Source: Lineus longissimus
Lineage: Eukaryota; Nemertea; Pilidiophora; Heteronemertea; Lineidae
Length of the DNA stretch: 64,000 nt
Assembly (NCBI RefSeq): GCF_910592395.1
Contig: NC_088316.1
Coordinates: 7,070,001 to 7,134,000 of the forward strand
Direction: 5' to 3'
Both the position numbers and the translations under genes were made by a program. The notes beneath the pieces were generated by a model. The model worked only from the letters and a program-made list of their open reading frames with translations. It was not told the DNA's origin and made no database searches. This document shows, in pieces, positions 22,130 through 31,419 of the stretch. The number at the start of each line of letters is the position of its first letter. Within the stretch, counting starts at the first letter, position 1.

Positions 22130-23444
22130 GTGACTATCGAACAAAAGAGAATGTTAGACGCACGTTGGGGGTTGTTTAAGAGATGTTTTACCACAGCTCT
22201 CATTCTACACTTCACCATGGACGCTATCGGAATCATGGAACTAGCGCAGGAAGAGAGGGATAGACATGAAAATCGGAATGCTAGAGCGATGAGAGTGTTT
22301 CCCGATCGAACAAATCCGCTTGAAATGTTCACTGTTTCAAAGTTTGTGAAGCGATACAGATTATCAAAGGATTCATTTCGCTGGCTGCTCGAGCTGATCT
22401 CTAATGACTTGCAACATCCTACGAACAGGAGTCACGCATTGCTGCCTATAGATCAGCTATCTATCACCCTTCGGTTCTTTGCTCGGGCTGCATTCCAACT
22501 GGATGTTGGTGATATGTGTGGCGCGTCACAGGCTGCCTGCTGTCAGGTTATTCATCGGGTAGCTGCAGCAATATGTGAAAGAAAAAATATTTTCATTCGC
22601 TTTCCTAACACACATGCAGAGAGACTGGCGGTGATTGAAGGATTTCACGAGATGGCTGAACTTCCAGGAGTAATAGGTTCAATTGACGGTACCCACGTGG
22701 CAATTGCAAGTCCTGGTGGAATAAATGTTGAGCGATTTATATGCAGGAAGGGATACTATAGTCTCAACTGTCAATTTGTGTGCGACCACCAACTTCTGTT
22801 TACAAATGTAGTAGCAAGATGGTATGGATCAGCCCATGACGCAAGGATCTTCCAAGAGTCGCAACTATTTGCAAAGTTTCAGAATAGGGAATATCAGGGT
22901 ATACTGCTTGGAGATCCAGCATATACATGTCGTACCTTCATGCTAACCCCAGTGCGCAATCCTAGGACTGCGGCAGAGAGGAACTACAACAGGGCACAGA
23001 GGACGACGAGGGGTGTCATTGAACGAGCATTTGGGATATGGAAAAAAAGATTTCCATGTGTAGCAAAGGGAACACATCTCAGGTGTTCGGTAAGTGAACT
23101 AAGTAATAAATAGCGTATGCAGATACTGTTTATTATCATCCCATTTAATTCAATGCTAACGAATTTCGGAAAACTGTACAGCTAAATGAATAATGAATAT
23201 ACATATGAATTTGTTTGCTTAATATTTCTTTCAGTTGCAGCACAACATGACTGTAATTGTCGCAACAGCCTGCCTTCACAATTTGGCAAGACGAAGGAAT
23301 GATCCACTCCCTGAACCTGAAGGTGAAGCACGCCAACATGAAAACCATGAACAACCGCCTAAGCCAATTAACCAAGTAGAAGCAGACATCCATGGAAACA
23401 TCTTCCGACAAAGGTTCATTCAGCAACATTTCAATATTCAGTAG
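22130..23444 (+). CDS. PIF/Harbinger (HARBI1-like) DDE transposase
   Basis: Two exons, 22130-23089 and 23235-23444, GT-AG intron, phase 0, giving 389 residues. Exon 1 has a helix-turn-helix-like N-terminal part and the DDE nuclease: D186 in VIGSIDGTHVAI, D237 in YGSAHDARIFQES and E298 in GVIERAFGIWKKRFP, with GDPAY at 261-265. Exon 2 encodes the conserved NMTVIVATACLHNLARRR helix and a short tail. Length and motif order fit the family. No stop or frameshift is visible, so it could be functional. It normally needs the Myb-like partner, encoded convergently downstream, for nuclear import and DNA binding. Confidence 0.92.
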
Positions 23445-23500
23445 GTTTTCAAATGTTCATCCTCATCAAATAATATTTGTGGGGGGGGGGCTCTATAATT

Positions 23501-25628
23501 ACAAGTCCAAAGTAAGCTTCCTGCGTTTCTCACTGTAATATTCCGTTTTACACTCGTATGCTTTGCGTTTCCACACAGCAGCTTCCTGTTGGAGAGTGAT
23601 GAGTTTAATCTTTGCTTCATGTTCTACTTTCAGGTAGCTCAAAGCTTCGTCAGTTTTCTGCATTACGGAATTCTGTGGTGCTGCAGCGGTCTTAACCGAA
23701 CTCTTGCCTTTCCTGAAACGAAACGAAGAACACGGACACTATACTGTAACTGAGATTACCAGAGGACATATTTCCATTCTGTTTCAAATTACGGGTATAA
23801 TGCCAATGCCAATGTTTTTGCAACAATAAAGTTACTTGCCCTTTACTCTTGGCTTTACCCTTGGGTGGTTGCACCATCAATTCATCTCCTTGTTGCCTCA
23901 TGTCTTCGCTAACAGATTCAAAGTCAATGTCATCGTCAATTGAACTGAAATTGAAACGAGTATAAATGACAATAAATGGCAATCATCGATTTGATGTGTA
24001 CCAGAGAGGAGAATAGCCATCTTGCTATTAAGACACATTAAAATAATTATATATACAGTGGAACCCCGGTTGGCGACCACCCCGGTAACGCTACCACCCC
24101 GCTAACGCGACCACAATTCTCCGGTCCCGAATGGTTTCCTCTCTAATTACCATTAAGAGACCCCCGCTAAGACGACCATCCCGGTACCCCGACCGCGACC
24201 ACTGGCTTGGCCGGTCCCAAACTGAAAATCAACCCCGCCAACCCGACCACTAGGCCTAATTGCCGTAATCGGTCGCGACCGCGGCATAGTAATTAGCACC
24301 TCGCTGCCAAGCTTTGTTGAGACGGGGACAATGGCCATGGGAATACATATGAAAACAAAAAATAGGTATGATCAATTGTATAAGTGTAAATGAATAAATA
24401 AACTTTCCTTTTCTAACGTTTTCATGGTTTGTTTTCATTACTGAGCCAGTTCAGTACCAGACATGCGCACTCAGCAGCAGCAAAATCATGTGATTTGCGT
24501 GATTTGCATATGAACTTATAATAAACGACGGGTAGTTTGAAGACCACACTTTTGACAATAACAAGCTTGCGAGACGTTTGAATGTTTTATGATATGGAGA
24601 ACTTGGTTGATTTACAACAGTATCATTTTATATTTCTTTAAATATTTTGACTGAAAATAGATTTGATTAAAACTGTAGCATTAGTCAACTCATCATTCAC
24701 GTGGAATCATACGACAAGTTTACTTCAATCGTCACAAACAGTCGGGTACATGGAGGATGATTCACCAAATTGCCCGCAAATGCGTTACTTCGGGCAGATA
24801 ATGAAACTTTGTGGGTAAAATGAGTTACAAAATTACCTTTTCTAACTCATTCTGAGAATGTAACATGTAATTTTATCGACGAACTGTTCTTGCGAGGCAT
24901 GATAACAAAACTTTAGAGCGTGCATCATCTCAATCAGGCAGCGTTGCTATGGTAGTACAGCGTACACACGCCATGCAGTCGGCAATTTTGACAGGAAAAA
25001 TAATCATGTATTTCGTCTGGGGATTCCCAACCCAGCTAACACGACCACCCCGGTAACACGACCACTCCGACCACGGTCCCATGAGTGGTCGTGTTACCGG
25101 GGTTCCACTGTAATGGTAATTATAATTAATTATTATTATAATGAATAATTACCCCAAATTCAAATCAGCGGCCGAAATTGAAGCAACCTGTGCCATGATT
25201 TCTTCCCCATGATCACGAGCAGCAGCACCCTGGGAAGCATCAGCATCGTCTTCTACAGTGTTACGGAGTTGCTCCAATTCCCCTGCAATGATATTTAGGA
25301 CAGCAAGAATCTCCTGGCTTAGATCTCCACATTCTGCTACTCCACCACCGGTCTTCTAAATATCGAACTTCTTTTTCCGGTGGGCTGCTTTAGCTTTGTT
25401 TTTAAGTCTTCTCCATAGTTCCTTCAATTCCTTAGTTGAAGTCATCGGCCGTTCAGGGAATAATGCCTTCATTTTAGTTGTAACATCATTCCATGCCACC
25501 TGTTTGCGCTTGTTTGCATATGCATCGCTCTTTTTGTACTCAATGTCTTTTTTGTGTTCATCCATTAATTCAATTAGACCCATCCGTTCATCAAATGTAA
25601 AATTCACACTCCGTTTTTGCTTCGACAT
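23501..25628 (-). pseudogene. Harbinger Myb/SANT-like accessory protein, nonsense-mutated
   Basis: Exon 1 (25628-about 25152) starts MSKQKRSVNFTFDERMGLIE and holds a trihelix/Myb-SANT fold (residues about 8-85; ELKELWRRLKNKAKAAHRKK). A TAG at about 25356-25358 interrupts FDI-KTGGGVAE; the family has an arginine/glutamine-like residue before KTGGG, so a CAG-to-TAG change is likely. The same frame continues (EILAVLNIIAGELEQLRN) to a donor at 25151. Further exons lie at about 23945-23860 (IDFESVSEDMRQQGDELM) and 23710-23501, ending in a coiled-coil-like VEHEAKIKLITLQQ region and EKRRKLTLDL-stop. The intron between exons 1 and 2 contains the Tigger-like MITE. Function: binds element ends and brings the transposase to DNA. 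Confidence 0.8.
24056..25110. mobile_element. Tigger/pogo-like MITE in the Myb intron
   Basis: Ends CAGTGGAACCCCGGT are inverted at 24056 and 25110, flanked by TA (24054-24055, 25111-25112). Subterminal CCCCGGTAAC(G/A)CGACCAC boxes repeat several times at both ends. TA duplication and these ends are typical of Tigger/pogo elements of the Tc1/mariner superfamily. No transposase is present in the 1055 bp. Confidence 0.85.
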
Positions 25629-25930
25629 TTTCGTACTGTGCAGGACTACCGTGAACTGGCGACGTGGTTAGGTAAAACGTGACCTGACCAACAATAGAAT
25701 ATTACGCAACGACCTTCATTCTTTGCATAACCACTCAGTGCGGGTATTTGAACAGGCGATGAACACCAACTTACACGCGTCTAGCAAATCGCGCGATGAT
25801 CGCATTTCGTAAATTCGGATAAACACATGCGGTTAGCTGTCCGCGTACAAACCATGTTCAGTCAGTGTTTAAGACTTAATCGGCGACTAGTAAAACACAT
25901 GAAAAACACCCTTCGTAAATTCGGCCCATC

Positions 25931-26123
25931 TAGTTTCATTTAAATTCATCAATTAAATAATTATTTAATCAACATCTAAATTAATATGCACAAAATTATA
26001 TTCACATGTCAAAATGTTCATAACTCCTTAAATAATGGATAGATTCCAATGATATTTTCAGGGAAGGTAGCTGATTGGGTACACATCAAACTCTGAAAAT
26101 AAATATGACCATATATAGAAAGC
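25931..26123. other. Flank of Harbinger, no gene
   Basis: AT-rich. It contains the second copy of the GATTCCAAT-to-GGGAAGGTAGCTGAT block that also precedes the element. Confidence 0.5.
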
Positions 26124-26672
26124 TTAACTATTTACACTATTTACACTTCTACACAGTTTATGATAAGGTGAGGTCATCACACAGAAGGTCAGCAGCCAGT
26201 GCGTAGTTTGACCTATCATAGTCCACTGTGTCTTCCTCATAACTTTCCTCCTCACCCCAGTAACCAACAACGTAAGTTCATCCACCTTTTTTAAGAGTTT
26301 CTGAATTTTACCCTGGTACACAGTTTTTTGTTGAAACTCATCATCATACCACACGTGACCAATTTCTCGTCCCACAATTTTACCTTCCAAAATGTCACAA
26401 ACTCCTTGTTTAGTGTCCTTATCCAAGTTGGGAAATTCCTTAGAAACATCAAAGTTCTTGGCCTTGATCTTTAATTCGACATGTTTCCGCTCCAAGTGTT
26501 GCTTTTTCTGTTGCTTGGCTACCATTCTCATCATAATCTCCTGTTTCACTTGCTTTGATCTCTTCCGTTTGTTTGTCCGCTGCTTTCTCCCTAATCTGAT
26601 GGCCAAGTCAACTAACTTTTTTTTTCCGGCCTCAGGCTGTCCAAATAGTCTACAACTCTGTTCTTCTGTGCC
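26124..26672 (-). pseudogene. Basic coiled-coil-like transposon-associated protein fragment
   Basis: Starts after an acceptor (TTTCATATTAG) as GTEEQSCRLFGQPEAGKKK, continues through a highly basic region (RKQRTNKRKRSKQVKQ, KQQKKQHLERKH) into FPNLDKDTKQGVCDILEGK and IGHVWYDDEFQQKTVYQGK. A frameshift near 26275 moves the last part to another frame, YVVGYWGEEESYEED then YALAADLLCDDLTLS and a stop. The C-terminal acidic end resembles uncharacterised invertebrate transposon proteins, but I cannot name the family. Probably a 3' exon of a larger gene reading leftward. Confidence 0.5.
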
Positions 26673-27037
26673 CTAATATGAAAGGAAAGTAACACATGGT
26701 GGCATTTTGGTGCACGATCTTTTGCTGCAGAAAACATCCCCATTATTTCCTCCGCATCAAAGCGGTCTGGAGCACTTCTTCACAATGGCTATACCATCGC
26801 TGACTTGAGTTGCTGCGGATCTGTAGAATTTAGACATCCAAGGGCCAGACAGAAGTTTCCCAATGAGTTCTAGTACCTAGATTTCAACTATACAACTGGT
26901 GATTTAAAGTCTTGACAAATGGCTGTCTGAAGCCCTCCACATGAAACGGTTCCTTCCTCCATAAACATCAAGAAGAAACCCTGATGCTCAATGAGTTTAC
27001 CACATATGTGGAAGAGAATATGCAAGCGATTCGCCTT
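26673..27037. other. No clear gene
   Basis: Between two minus-strand fragments. Short open stretches exist but carry no motif I recognise. Confidence 0.4.
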
Positions 27038-27373
27038 TTACCTTGGTATCAATCCCAGCGTCCTCTCCGTCTTTGTCACCTCGTTTGCTGTCAACTGGGC
27101 CTCCTTCCGGTATGTATTGAGATTGGTCTGTAGTTGGGAAATATCATCCTCTGGGGCCACACCATATAAGGTTTTCATTACTTGTCCTGCAAAATTAAAA
27201 ATGCCCCGGGCTGGCCTGTCATTTAGCCGCACCGGGATCACTGTGAACATATCCACACAGGATGAGTCTTTACATAGGGTGCACTTGGAGCTCGTCGGCG
27301 GGTCTGTACCCCCTTTCTTTGACTCTGGTTTCTTTATTTTCGAACTATCTTTCGATCTATCAATTATTTGCAT
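27038..27373 (-). pseudogene. Envelope (baculovirus F-like) protein fragment, tentative
   Basis: A 111-residue frame with a small Cys cluster (KCTLCKDSSC) then an arginine followed by GIFNFAGQVMKTLYG and a helical, polar stretch (DISQLQTNLNTYRKEAQ). This resembles the region after the cleavage site in F-like envelope proteins of insect errantiviruses and related LTR elements, including the Gly/Phe-rich segment. Only this piece is present; there is no signal peptide, transmembrane anchor or full ectodomain. It lies downstream of a gag fragment in the same orientation. It could instead be an unrelated protein; the match is by pattern only. Confidence 0.35.
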
Positions 27374-27615
27374 TATTCGCCTCAGGTAATGTCTGACTAG
27401 TGTGCGGCTTTGAGTTTCAGGCCTCTCAATGGCATGCTTATTAGGCCATTCAAAATTAATTTTTAGATTTACGTCACTCAGATCTGAAAAATTTGGTGGG
27501 GAGGGGAATTTGTTTTTTACTTTTTGACATTTTGAAATTTTGAAATTTCATGTACATTGTACATGTATAAAATGGACAAAATAAGGATATAAAGACTATC
27601 CTTATTATTAATTTG

Positions 27616-27850
27616 AACTATGAGCCAATGATGATGGCAACTACAAACACGAGAAATTACATAGCTGTCACAGCAGTCAGCTTTAAACTCAACAATTCAG
27701 CAGTAGTCCGAGTATTAACACACTATGAGCCTATGATGGCAACTACAAACATGAGAAATTACATAGCTGTCACAGCAGTCAGCTTTAAACTCAACAATTC
27801 AGCAGCAGTCCGAGTATTAACACACTATGAGCCTTTGATGGCAACTATAA
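27616..27850 (+). repeat. ~110-bp tandem duplication
   Basis: The unit from ACTATGAGCC to CCGAGTATTAACAC occurs twice almost unchanged, with the start of a third. Each unit contains GCAACTACAAACA, ACATAGCTGTCACAGCAGTC and TTTAAACTCAACAATTCAGC. Confidence 0.9.
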
Positions 27851-28085
27851 ACACCTTGCTTCTTCTACTTTTGTTTTTCAGTCCATTGTCACCACATGGT
27901 TTGCACAGGGGATAGAAATCCGTTCCAACCTGAAGCAAGTCTTCTTGAGAGCCACAATACAGACATAAGTCTTGGTAGCCAGCAGAGTAATATGGTAACT
28001 CTGTCTTGTCGCCACAGGACAGATCTAGTCGTGCATACACCGCTGGGAGGGTGGATTCGTCATCGTCACCCATTAGCATGAGACT
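27830..28085 (-). pseudogene. C4 zinc-motif protein fragment
   Basis: The best frame reads MGDDDESTLPAVYARLDLS and then LCLYCGS...FYPLCKPCGD, a C-x2-C/C-x2-C zinc ribbon spaced by about 20 residues, ending near a possible GTAGAA donor. It abuts the gag frame but in another frame, so the two appear to be joined by a deletion or recombination. Family not identified. Confidence 0.45.
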
Positions 28086-28716
28086 TGGAATCATATCGTT
28101 TGCTAGGCTTTTTCCTAGGTTTTCCCTTGACTGCAGCGACCTCTGCAGGCTTGTCAGCATTTTTGTCCATTGACTGCAACCTGGATGTAGTGGCCTCAAA
28201 TGCCCAACAAATTTCAAGAGTTTTCTTCAGAGTCAGCTTGTTTTCATAGAGAAGCTTTTTTCGAATGACTTGATCTTTCACACCTCCGACCAAACGATCA
28301 CGAACGAGCGAATCGTGTAACTCGGCAAAATTGCAATTAGCCGCAATTTTCAGCACTGCTGCGTAAAAATCTTCGAAGTTTTCATTCGGTTTCTGTACAC
28401 GCATGTTGAACATGTAGCGCTCATACGTTTCATTTGCCTGTCCCACACACAGTGTACGCATCTTCTGAAGAACGACATCAATGTCAGTCTTTTGCTCAGC
28501 ATTTTCGAAGCTGAGAGAGTTAAATGCTAGTAATGCCGATTTTGTGAAGCATGTGAGCAGTGTGGCTGTACGTATCTTCTTGTCCTTGTCAGCAAGACCT
28601 GCTGAGAGTTCAGAGTTGGCCCACACCTGCTCAGACAGCTCCCAATCTGCTACTCTGTTGCTGTCATTTGAGAGATCAAGCTTTTCCGGGAACGGAACAT
28701 GGTTACAAGTTACCAT
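28066..28716 (-). pseudogene. Ty3/Gypsy-type Gag fragment
   Basis: 216 residues beginning MVTCNHVPFPEKLDLS (a start typical of Gypsy gag, just after a primer-binding site), followed by the capsid-like region: IRTATLLTCFTKSALLAFNS, QKMRTLCVGQANETYERYMF, KPNENFEDFYAAVLKIAANC, LVRDRLVGGVKDQVIRKKLL and KTLEICWAFEATT. It ends in a basic stretch before any zinc knuckle, where a different sequence begins. No protease, RT or integrase follows, so only the 5' end of the element survives. Gag would form the particle for reverse transcription. Confidence 0.82.
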
Positions 28717-28783
28717 ATTCCACGAGCCACAAGAGGTGGATGACGAAAATCGATAGTTCAGAGTGTCGATGGATAACTAAGCA

Positions 28784-29048
28784 CCACTTCTGACACCATG
28801 TTGTGTCAGGATAGGTCGGAAGGAGTTGGAGCTAAGAGGATCTTGCAGAACTAAATATGTATTGATTCTATTGACCAGCATGAAGGTAACAACAATCACA
28901 AGACCAATTCCGCAGGGGCCGTGATAGGCCTTGAAGACACTAACAGCACACACTCCTCTTAACATCTCACGGAAGGACACCATTTGCAACTGTTGGTGAA
29001 AATACAATTAGTGGAAATCATGGATTCTGATTGGATCTATCATGTCAC
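28784..29048 (-). promoter_or_regulatory. LTR end and primer-binding site of the Gypsy element
   Basis: Reading leftward, CTGACACAACA is followed directly by TGGTGTCAGAAGTGG (about 28798-28784), a standard Gypsy primer-binding site for a tRNA 3' end. The LTR therefore ends at 28799. Its other limit is uncertain; TGACATGATAG at about 29048 would give a 250-bp LTR with TG..CA ends. No second LTR was found. Confidence 0.6.
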
Positions 29049-29615
29049 AAGAGAGCTTCCATCATATCACTTCCTCAGTTTTTTACCTACAAATTTTCAA
29101 ACGAGTCTCCCTGAGATGTTAAAAGGAAGTACTGAAAACTGACTTCCTGAAAATTGTACAAAAGTTAATAAGAAACAACTGTACAGAGAGAGTAAAGATT
29201 TTTTGACTTAGTTTTTAGTAAGACTGGCATCAATCTATTCCACGCACTTCTCATTATTACAGTTGCGGTGAGATATTTCTAACTCTTGTGCACACCATTC
29301 AGTGTCTGTCAGGACTGAAAAACCAATAATGCAAATTAATGCGGATTTATGTGAGTGCACAGGCCTTCATGAATAATAAATCACCCAGCAACTGGAATAA
29401 AGAGTTGGTTAAAAGTGCTCGACAGTTCTAGTGATTGTGTCATCAAATGTCTGCGGCGGAAAACATGGAAGTCTTCAAACACACTCTTCATCCTTTGCGC
29501 GAGGCCAGCTGAATTCATTTGTGAGCGCATCATGTTTCAAGAATTTCACCCTGTAGTGAGTGGTCCTCTTCTATGGAGCCGCAATGACACTCCATCGGGT
29601 GTATTAAAAAACAAA
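29049..29615. other. No gene seen
   Basis: Sequence upstream of the putative LTR on the minus strand. Nothing recognisable. Confidence 0.4.
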
Positions 29616-29945
29616 GACCTACGACCCAAGATCTAATACCTAAGACCTCTGAAAATCTGAAAATCTCTAAAACAAAGACCTAAGACCTAAAAAAGTAAGA
29701 CCCCATCAGGTAAAAAAGAAAGACCCTCGGAAAAAATCATAGAGGGCATTGAACTATTTCCTTCAAATTTCATAGGCATGTTGTGCTAATCAATACCCAA
29801 CTCACCTGTGAAAATTATAGAAATCGATCTAACCGTTACTGGCCTAGAGGGCATGACTGAACAATTCTGAGGAAAAAAAGTGAGACCCCATCAGGTAAAA
29901 AAGGAAGACCCTTGGAAAAAATCATAGAAGGCATTGAAATATTTC
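29616..29945 (+). repeat. AAGACCTAAGACC low-complexity region and ~180-bp direct repeat
   Basis: A run of (A)AAGACCTA(A/C)GACC units is followed by two copies, about 190 bp apart, of a block starting GACCCCATCAGGTAAAAAAG and containing AAAAAATCATAGA(G/A)GGCATTGAA and ATTTCCTTCA. The second copy abuts the last coding exon at 29942. Confidence 0.75.
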
Positions 29946-30905
29946 CTTCAGCACCCGGCCGATGTAGTATGTCGCAGGGTAGGATACTGCGTAATATCCA
30001 TTCTCCTCGATTGCCTTATCTGAAAAGGGTTTAATGCCAAAATGTCGATATATATCATCAGAAATACTACTGATTTTCTTATTTCAACAGATCAATGAGT
30101 TTTACCTTTTTTGGTTTTTGAAGAGCCATCCAACACACCAATGATATCATATATTGATATATCCAGCGGATCAGGATCAATGTTCAGTGGGTTTGGTTCA
30201 GGATCTGAAATATAAAGTGAAACTGAGAACACGCCTGTCTACGGACAAGCAAGCTGCCAAGCTTTTCAAACAGAGCAGTTGTTAAGTGCCATCAGGGTTC
30301 AACTTTTTGCAGTCCCTGGTTAGTACTCGGTTTGTACTACTTACCATGCTTTCTCTGGCCTTGAAGAGTATCCCACAATTCGCTGATATCCTCGGTTGCC
30401 TCTTCATTGGAAGACGAAACACTTGCATGACTCGGACTGGAGGGCGGAATTACTCTATCTGTCTGCGTGGCCATCCTCAAAGATCACCGCTGCCACGGTG
30501 TTACATAGACTGCATTTGCACAGGTAGCCATGGAGTCATCAGTCAGACAACCTGGCGAAAAACATCCAAGTACGCGTGTGTCAATGACACCAGGTTCAAC
30601 ACTTCGAATGGCATGTAGAGATCTGGTCCCCTGCAGAGCACTTTTCACTACTCTATCATCATGATCTCGAGTGATATCTCCTAGTTTGACGAACAAGAAG
30701 GAGCGCCACTGATGATCACAGCTGTCCGGTGAAAGCTTCTCTTGGCAGTAGTGGAACATCTCTGCTGCAGTATTTATGACCACCTCTCCAGATTTAACTG
30801 CATTCCGGACCTTTGTTTTGACAACTCCTGATACCCCATCGCCAGGGCCTTTTCCATTGCTGGACCCAAAGAAATTGCGCTCAATTCCCATATCGTCACC
30901 TTGTT
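29942..30905 (-). pseudogene. Uncharacterised transposon protein (NFFGSSNGKGPGDG motif)
   Basis: Three exons joined in frame: 30905-about 30345, about 30208-30108 and about 29997-29942. Exon 1 reads MGIERNFFGSSNGKGPGDG, then VVKTKVRNAVKSGEVVINTA, SLHAIRSVEPGVIDTRVL, a Cys-rich turn (CFSPGCLTDDSMATC) and, after one in-frame TGA at 30484, MATQTDRVIPPSSPSHAS and ISELWDTLQGQRKH. Exon 2 reads DPEPNPLNIDPDP. Exon 3 reads IEENGYYAVSYPATYYIGRV. The FFG-x-GKGP-DG motif and YYIGRV segment recur in invertebrate proteins that I associate with transposons, in which they follow an RNase H-like core; that core is missing here. The family name is unknown to me. The single stop and missing N-terminus argue for a remnant. 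Confidence 0.5.
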
Positions 30906-31419
30906 AAAATAATTGCCTAAGTCATATTTTCATGTTTTGAGAAAAGTGAAAATAACTACAACAAATTTGAAGTCCTTGATATTTAATTAAAATTTCTTAC
31001 ATAAAGATATGATTATACATCACTATTAAAATGCCATCAATAATGTTAGTCAAAAGTATTACATAATGGGATCAGATGACTTAGGCAGATTGATTAATAT
31101 GCATTCGTGACTTAGGCATTTTAACCTATTTCAAGGTTAAGTGACTTGGGCAATTTCAGTGTTTCTCATAAGGGTGCAGACTACATGCATTAAAACCCAA
31201 AATTGTGACACAGAACTGGATTACATTCAAGTATTCTCTTTTTTTTTATTCTGACACTTGGAAAAATGCCAGCTGCCTATCACATTGCAAAATCAAGCAG
31301 TGAGCAGTCGATCTTTCATGAAAAAGAGGATAAAATGCTCAAAAATAGTACAAGTTAGGAAGTCTGCACACTATAATGCAATATATTGCATTCCCTTTTA
31401 GTACTTTGTTGAGTGAAGT
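30906..31419. other. No gene seen
   Basis: AT-rich. Two phrases, TGACTTAGGCA and GTGACTTGGGCA, recur near 31076-31150. Nothing coding. Confidence 0.5.

Larger units (their letters stand above)
21996..25927 (+). mobile_element. PIF/Harbinger transposon, two-gene type
   Basis: Ends GGGCCGAATTTACGAA(A/G)GGTGTTT are inverted at 21996 and 25927, flanked by ATC on both sides (21993-21995, 25928-25930), a 3-bp duplication as Harbinger makes. Inside are a DDE transposase (plus) and a Myb/SANT-like gene (minus), the usual animal Harbinger pair, converging. A Tigger-like MITE sits inside the second gene's intron. A similar sequence (ATGGAT(A)GATTCCAAT, then CAGGGAAGGTAGCTGAT) flanks the element on both sides (21919-21960 and 26036-26076), so it landed in a locally duplicated segment. 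Confidence 0.92.
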
